A stretch of 39,299 bases of DNA, taken from NCBI GenBank assembly GCA_016795465.1, contig JAEUHK010000110.1, forward strand, positions 1 to 39,299. Reading direction: 5' to 3'. Below the pieces are notes generated by a model that searched no databases, was not told the origin of the DNA, and worked only from the letters and a program-made list of their open reading frames with translations. The translations under genes and the position numbers were made by a program. Source of the stretch: Verrucomicrobiaceae bacterium. GTDB lineage: Bacteria; Verrucomicrobiota; Verrucomicrobiia; Verrucomicrobiales; Verrucomicrobiaceae. This document shows positions 24,699 through 32,609 of this stretch, piece after piece (the stretch's first letter is position 1; each line of letters begins with the position of its first letter).

Positions 24699-25804
24699 TC
24701 CGCGCCCTCGACCGCTGGCTTCCTGCCTACCTCACGCGTTCGCGTTCACGACCCGCCGCGAGCGCGGCGGAGCCTTGTCATGTGTTTCTGGCTGTGTGTG
24801 ATCACTTCGAGCCGTTTCATCACACGGACAAAGCGGGCGCACTCAAGGCGATGGCGGACTGGGAGGCCTCATGGCCGCCTTTGGTGAATGATTTCCGCGA
24901 CAGCTCCGGCCGCGGGCCGAGGCACACGTTCTTCTTTCCCATCGAGCAATATGACGCCGATGTGCTGGCCAAGCTCGCGGAGATCTGTCAGCGCACCGGT
25001 AGTGAGGTGGAGATCCATTTGCATCACAAAGACGACACCGCGGAGACGCTGCGTCAGCAATTGCGCACCGGCATCGATCATCTCGCGAGCCATGGGCTCT
25101 TCTCGCGGGCTGCGGATGGCTCGCCGCGCTGGGGATTCATTCATGGTAATTGGGCGCTGGATCATTCGCATCCGGCTGGAAAGCACTGCGGTGTGCCGGA
25201 AGAGCTAGCGGTGCTTCAAGAGATGGGCTGCTATGCCGATTTCACCTTTCCATCCGCTCCCGATCCCTCGCAGCCGCCGATCATCAATTCGATCTACTAC
25301 GCGAAAGAGGATGGAAAGGCCTGCTCGCATCATCGCGGTCGTCTCGCTGAGGCTGGCGTGGCACATGATGATGGCTTTCTGCTCGTGCAAGGCCCGCTCG
25401 GGCTTTCGTGGAAGCGACGCAAATGGGGCGTCATGCCGCGATTGGAGAACGCGGACCTCACCGGTGCCAATCCGCCCACGCTTGAGAGATTTCAGCTTTG
25501 GTCCAAACTCGCACCGACGGTCAAAAACGGTCCGCCGTGGATCTTTGTGAAGCTGCACACGCATGGCGGCATCGCGCGAAACTACCGCACGCTGCTCGGC
25601 GAGCCCGCGAGAGCCTTTCATGCCTCGCTCGCGGCTTTTGCGAAGCAGACGCCGTCCGTGCGTTATCATTACGTCACGGCCCGTGAGATGGTGAATCTTA
25701 TCCACGCGGCGGAAAGTGGTCTTTCGGCCACGGCTGATCCCGCGGCGTATTTCGACCATGAGCTGCCTCCGCCGCCATTTGACACTCCGCAGCATCACCG
25801 ATAA
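24695..25804 (+). CDS. Divergent polysaccharide-deacetylase-like protein
   Basis: A 369-residue protein without signal peptide. It begins with a hydrophobic-poor basic stretch, then V-F-L-A-V-C-D-H-F-E-P, which takes the place of the NodB T-F-D-D-G motif. E-V-E-I-H-L-H-H-K-D-D resembles the second NodB motif with paired histidines, and G-F-I-H-G-N-W-A-L-D-H-S plus Y-A-D-F-T-F-P-S-A-P resemble later barrel motifs. The probable role is metal-dependent deacetylation or a related hydrolysis of an N-acetyl sugar. Its start overlaps the upstream GT2 stop (ATGA), and the next gene begins 8 bases after its stop, so it belongs to the pathway. Catalytic competence is uncertain because motif 1 is unusual. 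Confidence 0.65.
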   Translation: MIRALDRWLPAYLTRSRSRPAASAAEPCHVFLAVCDHFEPFHHTDKAGALKAMADWEASWPPLVNDFRDSSGRGPRHTFFFPIEQYDADVLAKLAEICQRTGSEVEIHLHHKDDTAETLRQQLRTGIDHLASHGLFSRAADGSPRWGFIHGNWALDHSHPAGKHCGVPEELAVLQEMGCYADFTFPSAPDPSQPPIINSIYYAKEDGKACSHHRGRLAEAGVAHDDGFLLVQGPLGLSWKRRKWGVMPRLENADLTGANPPTLERFQLWSKLAPTVKNGPPWIFVKLHTHGGIARNYRTLLGEPARAFHASLAAFAKQTPSVRYHYVTAREMVNLIHAAESGLSATADPAAYFDHELPPPPFDTPQHHR

Positions 25805-25812
25805 CCCAAGCC

Positions 25813-27360
25813 GTGCCTCCTTCTGCTCCATTGACCTACTTGCGGCGGCTCGTGCTGTTCGTCGTGTTTCTCGTGCTGGCCCTCTGGCAGGCATCGCGGC
25901 TCGGCGGCTTCGATTCGGATCTCGGTGGTGATCCAGATGAAGGTGCGCACGCGGTCACCTCGCTCATGATGAAGGATTATCTCACGCAGGGCCTCGTGCA
26001 TGGACGCTCGCCGCTCGCGTTTGCGGAGAAGTATTATCAAACCTTTCCCAAAGTGGCGCTCGGGCACTATCCGCCCGGTTATTATCTGCCAGCGGCCGGT
26101 GCGTTGATTGTTTGGAATGACTCACGCAGCCTCATCGTGCTGCAATGCATCCTCGTGGCACTGCTCGGCGTGATGACGAGCCAGTTGATCCGCATGCCAT
26201 GGCTGGCGGAGCTTGGTGGTGCGGCCGTGGTGCTGAATGGCGAGGTGGCGCGGGTGTCCGTGCATGTGCTCGCGGATTTGATGCTCGTGCTGCTCGTGTT
26301 GATCGCGGCGGTGTGCTGGATGGCGTGGATGGAAAAGCCTTCGTGGAAGAAATCGCTGCTCTTTGGCTTCGTGGCCGCGGCGGCGATCCTCACGAAGGGC
26401 TCGGCGCTGGGCCTTGCGGGCATTCCGGTGTTCTCGCTGCTGCTCACGCGTCGCTGGCAGGACATCAAAACGCTCTCGTGGTGGGGCGCTGGCATCCCGG
26501 TGGCCTTGTTTGCTGCGCCGTGGATGCTGTGGTCGGTTCGTTTCACGCAAGAAGGCTTCACCGGAGACTCGCCCGCGGGCTTCTTTGTCAAAGCGGTGGG
26601 TGAATACGCTTCGATGGCGCCGTGGTTCTTTGGCTGGCCCTTGCTGCTCGGGCTCGCCGTCGTGGCCGTGAGAGCGGTGATGGGCCGTGTGGATGGTTTT
26701 CGCGCCGCGTTGATGGCGACCTGCCTCGGCATGCAAGGCATCGCGATGGTGGTGCCAGCAGGCTTTTCACCGCGTTACCTGCTTCCGAGCCTCATTCCCG
26801 TGCTCGTGCTCGTGGTGCTCGAAGTGCCTCGTTTGCTTCAGGAAAAGCAGGCGAAGGTTCTTGCCTCACTTTTACTGCTCGCGACGACCGCGCTGCTCTG
26901 GCGGGCAAAGACGAAGGATGTGCATGGCTTTGCCAAGGCCATTGAAACAGCTTCCGCGGAAGGCCAGCGTGCCTGGCTGGTGTCCTCCGATGGTCGCGGT
27001 GAAGGGGCGATGATTGCCGCGGCGGCGTTTCGCACGCCGGACCGCATCGCCACCACGCGGCGCATCCTGCGTGGCAGCAAGGAGATCGCGGAGACGGACT
27101 GGGTGGGTTCGCATTACGAGACGAAGTTTGCCAACGATGCCGCGTTGCTGGCGCATCTCGACAAGACGGAGGTGGATGTGGTGTTCGTCGATCTCTCGAT
27201 GCCCGCGGATCAGCAGAAACCGCATGAAACGAAGCTCAAGCAAGCACTCGCCACCGCGCCGCAGGTGTGGGAAAAGCTGCCGGACCAGCCGGTGACACGC
27301 CTCGCGGAGGCTCCGCCGGGCACGCTTGAGATTTACCGCCGCATCCGCCCCACGCCATGA
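25813..27360 (+). CDS. GT39/ArnT-like membrane glycosyltransferase
   Basis: A 515-residue polytopic membrane protein with about ten to twelve hydrophobic segments in the first 350 residues and a soluble C-terminal part. The first extracytoplasmic loop has G-G-D-P-D-E-G-A-H, an acidic pair in the position of the catalytic motif of the PMT/ArnT GT-C fold, and a later H-Y-P-P-G-Y-Y-L segment that is also typical. Such enzymes use polyprenyl-phosphate sugars on the periplasmic side, which fits the GT2 synthase at 22398-23540. The start is GTG. It ends in an ATGA overlap with the following GT4 gene. Confidence 0.82.
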   Translation: MPPSAPLTYLRRLVLFVVFLVLALWQASRLGGFDSDLGGDPDEGAHAVTSLMMKDYLTQGLVHGRSPLAFAEKYYQTFPKVALGHYPPGYYLPAAGALIVWNDSRSLIVLQCILVALLGVMTSQLIRMPWLAELGGAAVVLNGEVARVSVHVLADLMLVLLVLIAAVCWMAWMEKPSWKKSLLFGFVAAAAILTKGSALGLAGIPVFSLLLTRRWQDIKTLSWWGAGIPVALFAAPWMLWSVRFTQEGFTGDSPAGFFVKAVGEYASMAPWFFGWPLLLGLAVVAVRAVMGRVDGFRAALMATCLGMQGIAMVVPAGFSPRYLLPSLIPVLVLVVLEVPRLLQEKQAKVLASLLLLATTALLWRAKTKDVHGFAKAIETASAEGQRAWLVSSDGRGEGAMIAAAAFRTPDRIATTRRILRGSKEIAETDWVGSHYETKFANDAALLAHLDKTEVDVVFVDLSMPADQQKPHETKLKQALATAPQVWEKLPDQPVTRLAEAPPGTLEIYRRIRPTP

Positions 27361-28517
27361 AGCGTCTGCTCTTCATCTCGAACCTCTTTCCGGACGAAGG
27401 CGAGCCTTACCGCGGTCTCGATAATGTCACGGCACTGCATGCCTTGCGTGAGCGAGGCTGGGATATTCGAGTACTGGCTCCGCGGCCTTGGTTTCCGCTG
27501 TTGAAGAGCACGAAGGCATTCAAACCGCGTGCGCAGGACGCACCATTCCAGCCACGCTATGTGCCGGCGCTGTATCTGCCGAAGGTCGGCGGCGTGGCGA
27601 ATCATCACCTGATGGCCTCCGCGCTTCGCCGCGCCGCGTTGAAGGACTTCGCGCCGGATGTGACGCTGACGAGCTGGCTCTTTCCCGATGGTTGGGCGGC
27701 CTGGAAAGCCATGCGTGGGCCGATGGTGCTCCTGGCGCAGGGCAGTGATGTGCATCGCTATTTGAAGTCACCACCGCGGCGGCATGCCATCCTCGATGCG
27801 CTCGCGGGCACGCAGGGCTGCATCTGCCGCAGCAAGAGCCTCGCCACCATGCTTTCGGCCGCGGGTGCGGAAGCAGCGAAGCTGCATCCGGTGCACAATG
27901 GCATCGACACGAGTGTCTTTCGTCCCGATGGCGAACTGCCGGAAGACTCCCAAGTGCCCGCAGAGGCACCGGTGCTGCTGTTTGTGGGCAATCTGCTGCC
28001 AGTCAAAGACCCCGAGTTCTTGCTCAAAGCCTTCGCAGCCCTGAGCGGTCGCGTTACAGGCCCAGCGCTGCATCTCGTGCTGGCAGGCAATGGGCCGATG
28101 CGGGAGTCGCTGGAGGCTTTGGCATCGAGTTTAGGCATTCGTGACCGCACGCACTTCCTCGGGCCGCAGACCGCGCCGCAGATCGCCGCATGGATGCGGC
28201 GTGCGAGCCTGCTTGTGATGACGAGCCGCAATGAAGGCCTGCCGAACGTGATCCTCGAATCGCAAGCCTGCGGCCTTCCCGCCGTGGCCACTGATGTCGG
28301 CGGCATTCACGAGGTGGTGGATGAAGCCTGGAAAGGCCGGCTCACCCCGCTCGATGACATGCCGGCCTGGATTGAAGCCGTGCTCGCGATGCTGCAAGAC
28401 CTGCCTTCGCGTGCCTCGCTCGCTGAAATTGGCATGGCCCGCACCTGGCCCGCGACAGCGCTGGCTTATGAGCGAGTGCTCGAAGCAGCGGCTAGAGGCG
28501 TTGATGCGGTGAAGTGA
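27357..28517 (+). CDS. Glycosyltransferase family 4
   Basis: A 386-residue GT-B enzyme. It opens L-F-I-S-N-L-F-P-D-E-G-E-P-Y-R-G, has the hinge V-H-N-G-I-D-T-S-V-F-R-P, then L-L-F-V-G-N-L-L-P-V-K-D and the donor site S-R-N-E-G-L-P-N-V-I-L-E-S-Q-A-C-G-L-P, with both glutamates of the E-x7-E motif. It is the last member of the tightly coupled plus-strand run and is joined to the GT39-like gene by an ATGA overlap. Donor and acceptor sugars are unknown. The next gene is a 73-base gap away and differs in composition. Confidence 0.9.
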   Translation: MKRLLFISNLFPDEGEPYRGLDNVTALHALRERGWDIRVLAPRPWFPLLKSTKAFKPRAQDAPFQPRYVPALYLPKVGGVANHHLMASALRRAALKDFAPDVTLTSWLFPDGWAAWKAMRGPMVLLAQGSDVHRYLKSPPRRHAILDALAGTQGCICRSKSLATMLSAAGAEAAKLHPVHNGIDTSVFRPDGELPEDSQVPAEAPVLLFVGNLLPVKDPEFLLKAFAALSGRVTGPALHLVLAGNGPMRESLEALASSLGIRDRTHFLGPQTAPQIAAWMRRASLLVMTSRNEGLPNVILESQACGLPAVATDVGGIHEVVDEAWKGRLTPLDDMPAWIEAVLAMLQDLPSRASLAEIGMARTWPATALAYERVLEAAARGVDAVK

Positions 28518-28590
28518 TCAATGCGAAGGTTTTGTCAGTCCGTTGTAAACTGACCCCGTTTTCCTTAGTTCCGAATAACCCCACACCAAC

Positions 28591-28950
28591 ATGAAGAGGT
28601 ATTTTATGATCGCCCTCATTTGCTTGATCTACGGGTGCGATGCTGGAGAACGGCCCCCTGAGTCCGCATTCCACAAAGAGGTTGTGCACATCTTGACCTA
28701 TGAATGGAACCCGACAAATGAGTCGATTGAGACTCTCAAGAAATATGAACTATGGCCTTACGCTCCGCCTATTTTGGCCATGCTTGAAGCAGGGGAAACA
28801 GAGCAAGCGATCGCTGGCAGGCTCTTGGGATTGGAACGAAACGATATGAAGATCCAGGGGGATCAAGAGAACTGCGTTCGTGTCGCCAAGCTTCTTTTGG
28901 GATGCAAAAGCAGGCATGTTAACGAGTGGAAGCAGGGCCAAGCAAAATGA
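28591..28950 (+). CDS. Small putative lipoprotein, function unknown
   Basis: A 119-residue protein with no family I recognise. The N terminus M-K-R-Y-F-M-I-A-L-I-C-L-I-Y-G-C looks like a lipoprotein signal with Cys16 as lipid acceptor. The mature part is helical in character (Y-A-P-P-I-L-A-M-L-E-A-G-E, then A-I-A-G-R-L-L-G-L) with two later Cys. Composition is clearly more AT-rich than the flanking glycosyltransferase and methyltransferase genes, which suggests recent acquisition. No Shine-Dalgarno. It sits between the polysaccharide run and a repeat-rich intergenic region. Confidence 0.6.
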   Translation: MKRYFMIALICLIYGCDAGERPPESAFHKEVVHILTYEWNPTNESIETLKKYELWPYAPPILAMLEAGETEQAIAGRLLGLERNDMKIQGDQENCVRVAKLLLGCKSRHVNEWKQGQAK

Positions 28951-29063
28951 ATCGTAAAGACACCGACGCGAGATCAGTTCTCTCTTTTGGAAGCACCTTG
29001 AGTTGGAACTCGACTTTTCGACAGGTTTGTGGGCGTTGGTCTTTGCGATGCCTCCGGAGGGTC

Positions 29064-29126
29064 GGGAAGTTTGGCGAACGAGAGGTTGGGTGGTGGCAGG
29101 CTGTTTGCGCCAAACCTTCCCAACCT
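29064..29126. repeat. Imperfect inverted repeat at the methyltransferase 3' end
   Basis: Arm 29064-29076 (GGGAAGTTTGGCG) pairs with 29108-29121 with a single bulged base. A second, competing pairing joins 29083-29090 (AGGTTGGG) with 29119-29126. The right arm reaches the stop codon of the minus-strand methyltransferase gene. It may act as a transcription end or be a dispersed intergenic repeat. No T-run follows on either strand. Confidence 0.6.
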
Positions 29127-29937
29127 ACTTCTCAATCACCGTGACCTGGTCTTGGTAAAGGCCGACGTCGTGGCGGGTGGGGCCGTCCTGCCATTCGCTG
29201 AATTGCTCGGCGACGCGGAGGCCTTTGCTGGTGATGAGGGCATTCAATTCGGCGGTGGTGGCATCGCTGCGCCAGCCGCCGCCGTGGCCTGCGGTGGTGC
29301 CGTGGTGGATGATGGCACGGCCACCGGGACGGAGCACGCGTTTGAACTCTTCGAGGTAGGCGCCGATGTCCACGAGGTTGATGTGCACAAACACATCGAA
29401 GGACCAGATGATGTCGATGGAGCCATCGGCAACGCCGGGGAGGTTGTTGCCCTCGTTGACGCGGAAGGCGGCCTTGGCTGCATCCGCGGCGAAACGCTTG
29501 CCGCAGACCTCGACGCAGGTTTTGGAGATGTCGATGCCGGTGTAGTTCGAGGCGATGGGGATGAGATGCTCCGTCCAGCGGCCGGCTCCGGGGCCGATTT
29601 CGACAACGACGCTGCCGGCGGGCACGCGGGGCTTCAGCACGTTGGCGACGAGCGAGGTTTTCCATTCGCTGGAGGGCGTCCATTCGTCACCTCCGGCCTG
29701 CCAGTCCCAGTTGTCCCAGATTTCGGCGTTGAGGCCGCGGCTGTTGAGGCCGGGGAGGCCGCTGCTCTTGCGCAGGCGCTGCATGGCGGCAAAGGCACGG
29801 TCCGCCACGCTGCTGCCGCCGTAGTAAATGCCCAGCAGCATGGTGTAGAGCAGGCCGTTTTCCTTCAACGTGAGGCCGAGCACACGGAGCTTGGTGCCGA
29901 GGGTCATGCGCTTGCGATTATCGACGAGGTCTTTCAT
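29125..29937 (-). CDS. Class I SAM-dependent methyltransferase
   Basis: A 270-residue methyltransferase. About 90 N-terminal residues (with Y-T-M-L-L-G-I-Y-Y-G-G) precede the Rossmann domain: motif I V-V-E-I-G-P-G-A-G-R-W, motif II Y-T-G-I-D-I-S, then I-I-W-S-F-D-V-F-V-H-I and V-L-R-P-G-G-R-A-I-I-H-H. It resembles methyltransferases found among glycosyltransferases in surface-polysaccharide loci. The ATG at 29937 is chosen over an upstream in-frame codon at 30006, which would reach into the divergent gene's leader. It is divergent from the next GT4 gene with a 98-base shared region that contains an inverted repeat. Confidence 0.85.
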   Translation of the reverse strand: MKDLVDNRKRMTLGTKLRVLGLTLKENGLLYTMLLGIYYGGSSVADRAFAAMQRLRKSSGLPGLNSRGLNAEIWDNWDWQAGGDEWTPSSEWKTSLVANVLKPRVPAGSVVVEIGPGAGRWTEHLIPIASNYTGIDISKTCVEVCGKRFAADAAKAAFRVNEGNNLPGVADGSIDIIWSFDVFVHINLVDIGAYLEEFKRVLRPGGRAIIHHGTTAGHGGGWRSDATTAELNALITSKGLRVAEQFSEWQDGPTRHDVGLYQDQVTVIEK

Positions 29938-29966
29938 GCGGCCTCCCCCTTGGCATGAGGCGGGCG

Positions 29967-30022
29967 GTAGCGCAAACACGAGTGTCTCAAAAGCTGCTGG
30001 CCTCATCCGCCCGAGGCGCTAC
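29967..30022. repeat. Inverted repeat in the divergent upstream region
   Basis: GTAGCGC (29967-29973) and GCGCTAC (30016-30022) are perfect 7-base arms 42 bases apart, and CGGGCGG (29961-29967) with CCGCCCG (30007-30013) adds a second pair nearby. The region lies between two divergent starts, so it could be an operator or a mobile intergenic repeat. Confidence 0.4.
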
Positions 30023-30035
30023 TCATGGGGCTTTC

Positions 30036-31259
30036 ATGCGCATTCTTTGGGTCAAATACGGCACGCTCTTCCCACCGGACACCGGTGGCCGCAAACGCAC
30101 CTGGGCGATGCTGCGCGAGATCGTCCGCGCCGGTCATGAACTGCACTACCTGGCCCTCAAAACGCCGGACGTGAGCATCACGGATGAGGAGAAGCATGAT
30201 CGCTATGCCACACGGAAGACGTGGATCGATCATCGCGAGGCCGCGAAGGGCAGCCCGGCCTTCTTTTTGGACCTGCTGGGAAATTTCGCCCTCTCGTGGC
30301 GGCCGTATGTGCTCGACCGCTACCGCTGCGATGCCTGGCGGGAGGCGATCCAGCAGCACGCGAAGGACGCGGATGTCGTCGTGTGCGACTTCCTGACTCC
30401 AGCGCCGAATTTTGAAGGTTTGCGGCTTTCATGCCCGGTGGTGCTTTTTCAGCACAACATCGAATCGCAGATCTGGAAGCGTCTGGCGGACACGGCGGGC
30501 AATGCGGTGAAGCGGGCTTACCTGGCCTCGCAATACCGCCGCATGTGGCGGGCGGAAAAAGAGTTCTCGGAAGGCTTTGAAGGCATCATCACCGTGTCGC
30601 CGGAGGACAGCGCGTTTTGTCGCGAGCAGTATCAATTGCGTCGCGTGCTCGGCGATGTGCTGACCGGGGTGGATGTGGAGGCCTTCCAACCTCCCGCGAA
30701 GCCTGCGGCGGCTCCGGTGATCGGCTTTCTCGGTTCGATGGACTGGATGCCGAACATCGACGGTGTGCTGTGGTTTGCCCGCGAGGTGCTGCCAAAGGTG
30801 CGTGAGCAAATGCCGGACGTGCGGGTGAAGATCATCGGGCGGAATCCGTCGGCCTCGATCCGTGCTCTGGCATCCGATCCGGCCTTCGAGGTCACGGGCA
30901 CGGTGCCGGAGGTGCAGCCGCATGTGCATGAGTGCCGCGTAATCGCCGTGCCGCTGCTGGCTGGAGGAGGCACGCGGATCAAAATCTTCGAAGCGATGGC
31001 CATGGGTGTGCCGGTGATCTCCACCACCATCGGTGCGGAGGGCCTGCCGGTCCGGCATGGCGAGGAGATCGAGATCGCCGACGACGCGGAGAGCTTTGCC
31101 AAAGGCACGCTGAAGCTGCTGGCGGATGCCGACGCTGCCTCACGCATGGCCTCGAATGCCCGCGAGCTGATGGAGCAGCGCTTTAGCTGGCGCTTCGCGG
31201 CATCGAAATTTGTCGAGCTGTGCCAGCAGGCGATGGATCACCAGCAGAGGCCTTCGTAA
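30036..31259 (+). CDS. Glycosyltransferase family 4
   Basis: A 407-residue GT-B enzyme. It opens M-R-I-L-W-V-K-Y-G-T-L-F-P-P-D-T-G-G-R-K-R-T, which resembles the acceptor-site loop of sugar transferases in exopolysaccharide loci. The C-terminal half has G-F-L-G-S-M-D-W-M-P-N-I-D-G and the donor motif L-L-A-G-G-G-T-R-I-K-I-F-E-A-M-A-M-G-V-P; the first glutamate of the usual E-x7-E motif is not obvious (G-G-G-T-R-I-K-I-F-E), as in several members of this subgroup. The ATG at 30036 starts the conserved sequence; the open frame extends upstream through the repeat. Its 3' end overlaps the convergent dehydrogenase gene by 22 bases. Confidence 0.88.
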   Translation: MRILWVKYGTLFPPDTGGRKRTWAMLREIVRAGHELHYLALKTPDVSITDEEKHDRYATRKTWIDHREAAKGSPAFFLDLLGNFALSWRPYVLDRYRCDAWREAIQQHAKDADVVVCDFLTPAPNFEGLRLSCPVVLFQHNIESQIWKRLADTAGNAVKRAYLASQYRRMWRAEKEFSEGFEGIITVSPEDSAFCREQYQLRRVLGDVLTGVDVEAFQPPAKPAAAPVIGFLGSMDWMPNIDGVLWFAREVLPKVREQMPDVRVKIIGRNPSASIRALASDPAFEVTGTVPEVQPHVHECRVIAVPLLAGGGTRIKIFEAMAMGVPVISTTIGAEGLPVRHGEEIEIADDAESFAKGTLKLLADADAASRMASNARELMEQRFSWRFAASKFVELCQQAMDHQQRPS

Positions 31260-32539
31260 CGGCAGGGCAGGGACTTCAGCGGAGCCCAGCCATTCACATC
31301 GATGATGATCTGCCCGGCACGCACGCAGGTCTGGAAGACCTCGACGGATACACACTTCTGCGAGACGACGAGCACGTCGCTGGCCTTGATGACCTCTTTG
31401 GCATCCTGTTTGAGCAACTGGGCCAGGTGCGGCATGCGTGCCTGGATCTGCTGCTCGTTTGAGCCGATGAGGCGGGAGAGGTTGATCTGCGGATCGTAGA
31501 TGCTCACGGCATGGCCGCGGCCGATGAGCGTCTCCGCCGCGGCCACGAGCGGGCTGCCGCGGAGGTCATCCGTGTCCGCCTTGAACGCGAGACCGATGAA
31601 GCCGATGCGGCGCTTGCCGCTCTTTTCGATGAGCTGCACGAACTGCTGCTGGTGCGCGTCGTTCGTGGCCTGGGTGTTTTCGAGCAGCGGGAGGTTGATT
31701 CCCTGCTGACGGGCAAAGGACCGCAGCGCGGAGACATCCTTCGGCAGGCAGGAGCCGCCGAAGGGCGTGCCGGGGCGCATGTAGTAGCGGGAGATGTTCA
31801 GCCGCGTGTCCTGGCAAACCACGTCCATCACGCGGAGCGCATCCTCGTCGAGGTGCTTGGCAAGGCGGCCGATCTCGTTCGCAAAGCCCACCTTCAAGGC
31901 GTGGAAGTAGTTGCAGGAGTATTTGATCATCTCCGCGCCTTCCCAGCGCAGCACGGCCGGCGTGCCGCCGAAGAGGCTCATGACCTCGTCGCTCGCGGGA
32001 GCATTGCCATCCTCCGTGCCGACGACGGCCAGCGAGGGCTCGCGGAAGTCCGCCACGGCCGTGCCTTCACGGAGGAACTCGGGGCAGTAGAACACTTGAA
32101 GGCTGCCGCTTTGCAAAAGGTCGGCAAACTGCTCCGCCACCATCTTTCGCGTGCTGCCGGGCAGCATCGTGCTACGGAAGATGACGATGTGCTTCTTCCC
32201 CTGCTGGCGCAGGGCCGCGGCGATCTGCTGGGTGACGTGCGTGACGTAGCCGAGATCGAGGCTGCCGGAGGGCAACGAGGGCGTGCCTACGCAGATGATG
32301 CTGATCGAGGACGCGGCGACGGCTTCCGCGGCATCCGTGGTGGCACGCAGACGGCCTTCACGGCAGGCGCTTTGCAGCATGTCATCGAGCTCCGGCTCCA
32401 CGATGGGCGAGCGGCCTTCATTGAAGGCATTCACTTTGGGTGCATGCACATCGACACCGATGATTTGATGCCCGATTTGAGAGAGGCAGCCGGAGGTGAC
32501 GGCGCCCACATAGCCAAGTCCGAATACTGAGATGGTCAC
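31238..32539 (-). CDS. Nucleotide-sugar 6-dehydrogenase, GDP-mannose dehydrogenase (AlgD)-like
   Basis: Oxidises a nucleotide hexose to its uronate with two NAD+. The 433-residue length is normal. The Rossmann motif G-L-G-Y-V-G lies at residues 7-12, C-V-G-T-P-S-L-P-S-G-S-L-D-L-G-Y-V follows, then P-E-F-L-R-E-G-T-A-V, and the catalytic cysteine is in F-G-G-S-C-L-P-K-D (Cys264). The C-V-G-T-P-S...L-D-L-G-Y and R-L-N-I-S-R-Y-Y-M-R-P-G-T-P-F stretches are closer to AlgD than to UDP-glucose dehydrogenase, so GDP-mannuronate is the likelier product. The GTG at 32539 puts the Rossmann motif at the N terminus. It overlaps the convergent GT4 gene by 22 bases at their 3' ends. Confidence 0.88.
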   Translation of the reverse strand: MTISVFGLGYVGAVTSGCLSQIGHQIIGVDVHAPKVNAFNEGRSPIVEPELDDMLQSACREGRLRATTDAAEAVAASSISIICVGTPSLPSGSLDLGYVTHVTQQIAAALRQQGKKHIVIFRSTMLPGSTRKMVAEQFADLLQSGSLQVFYCPEFLREGTAVADFREPSLAVVGTEDGNAPASDEVMSLFGGTPAVLRWEGAEMIKYSCNYFHALKVGFANEIGRLAKHLDEDALRVMDVVCQDTRLNISRYYMRPGTPFGGSCLPKDVSALRSFARQQGINLPLLENTQATNDAHQQQFVQLIEKSGKRRIGFIGLAFKADTDDLRGSPLVAAAETLIGRGHAVSIYDPQINLSRLIGSNEQQIQARMPHLAQLLKQDAKEVIKASDVLVVSQKCVSVEVFQTCVRAGQIIIDVNGWAPLKSLPCRYEGLCW

Positions 32540-32609
32540 GAGAGAAAGAGAGTGCGAAAACGGCGGCCAGACTGCCACGGTCCTCCGGGACGACAAAACG
32601 AAAAGCAGG

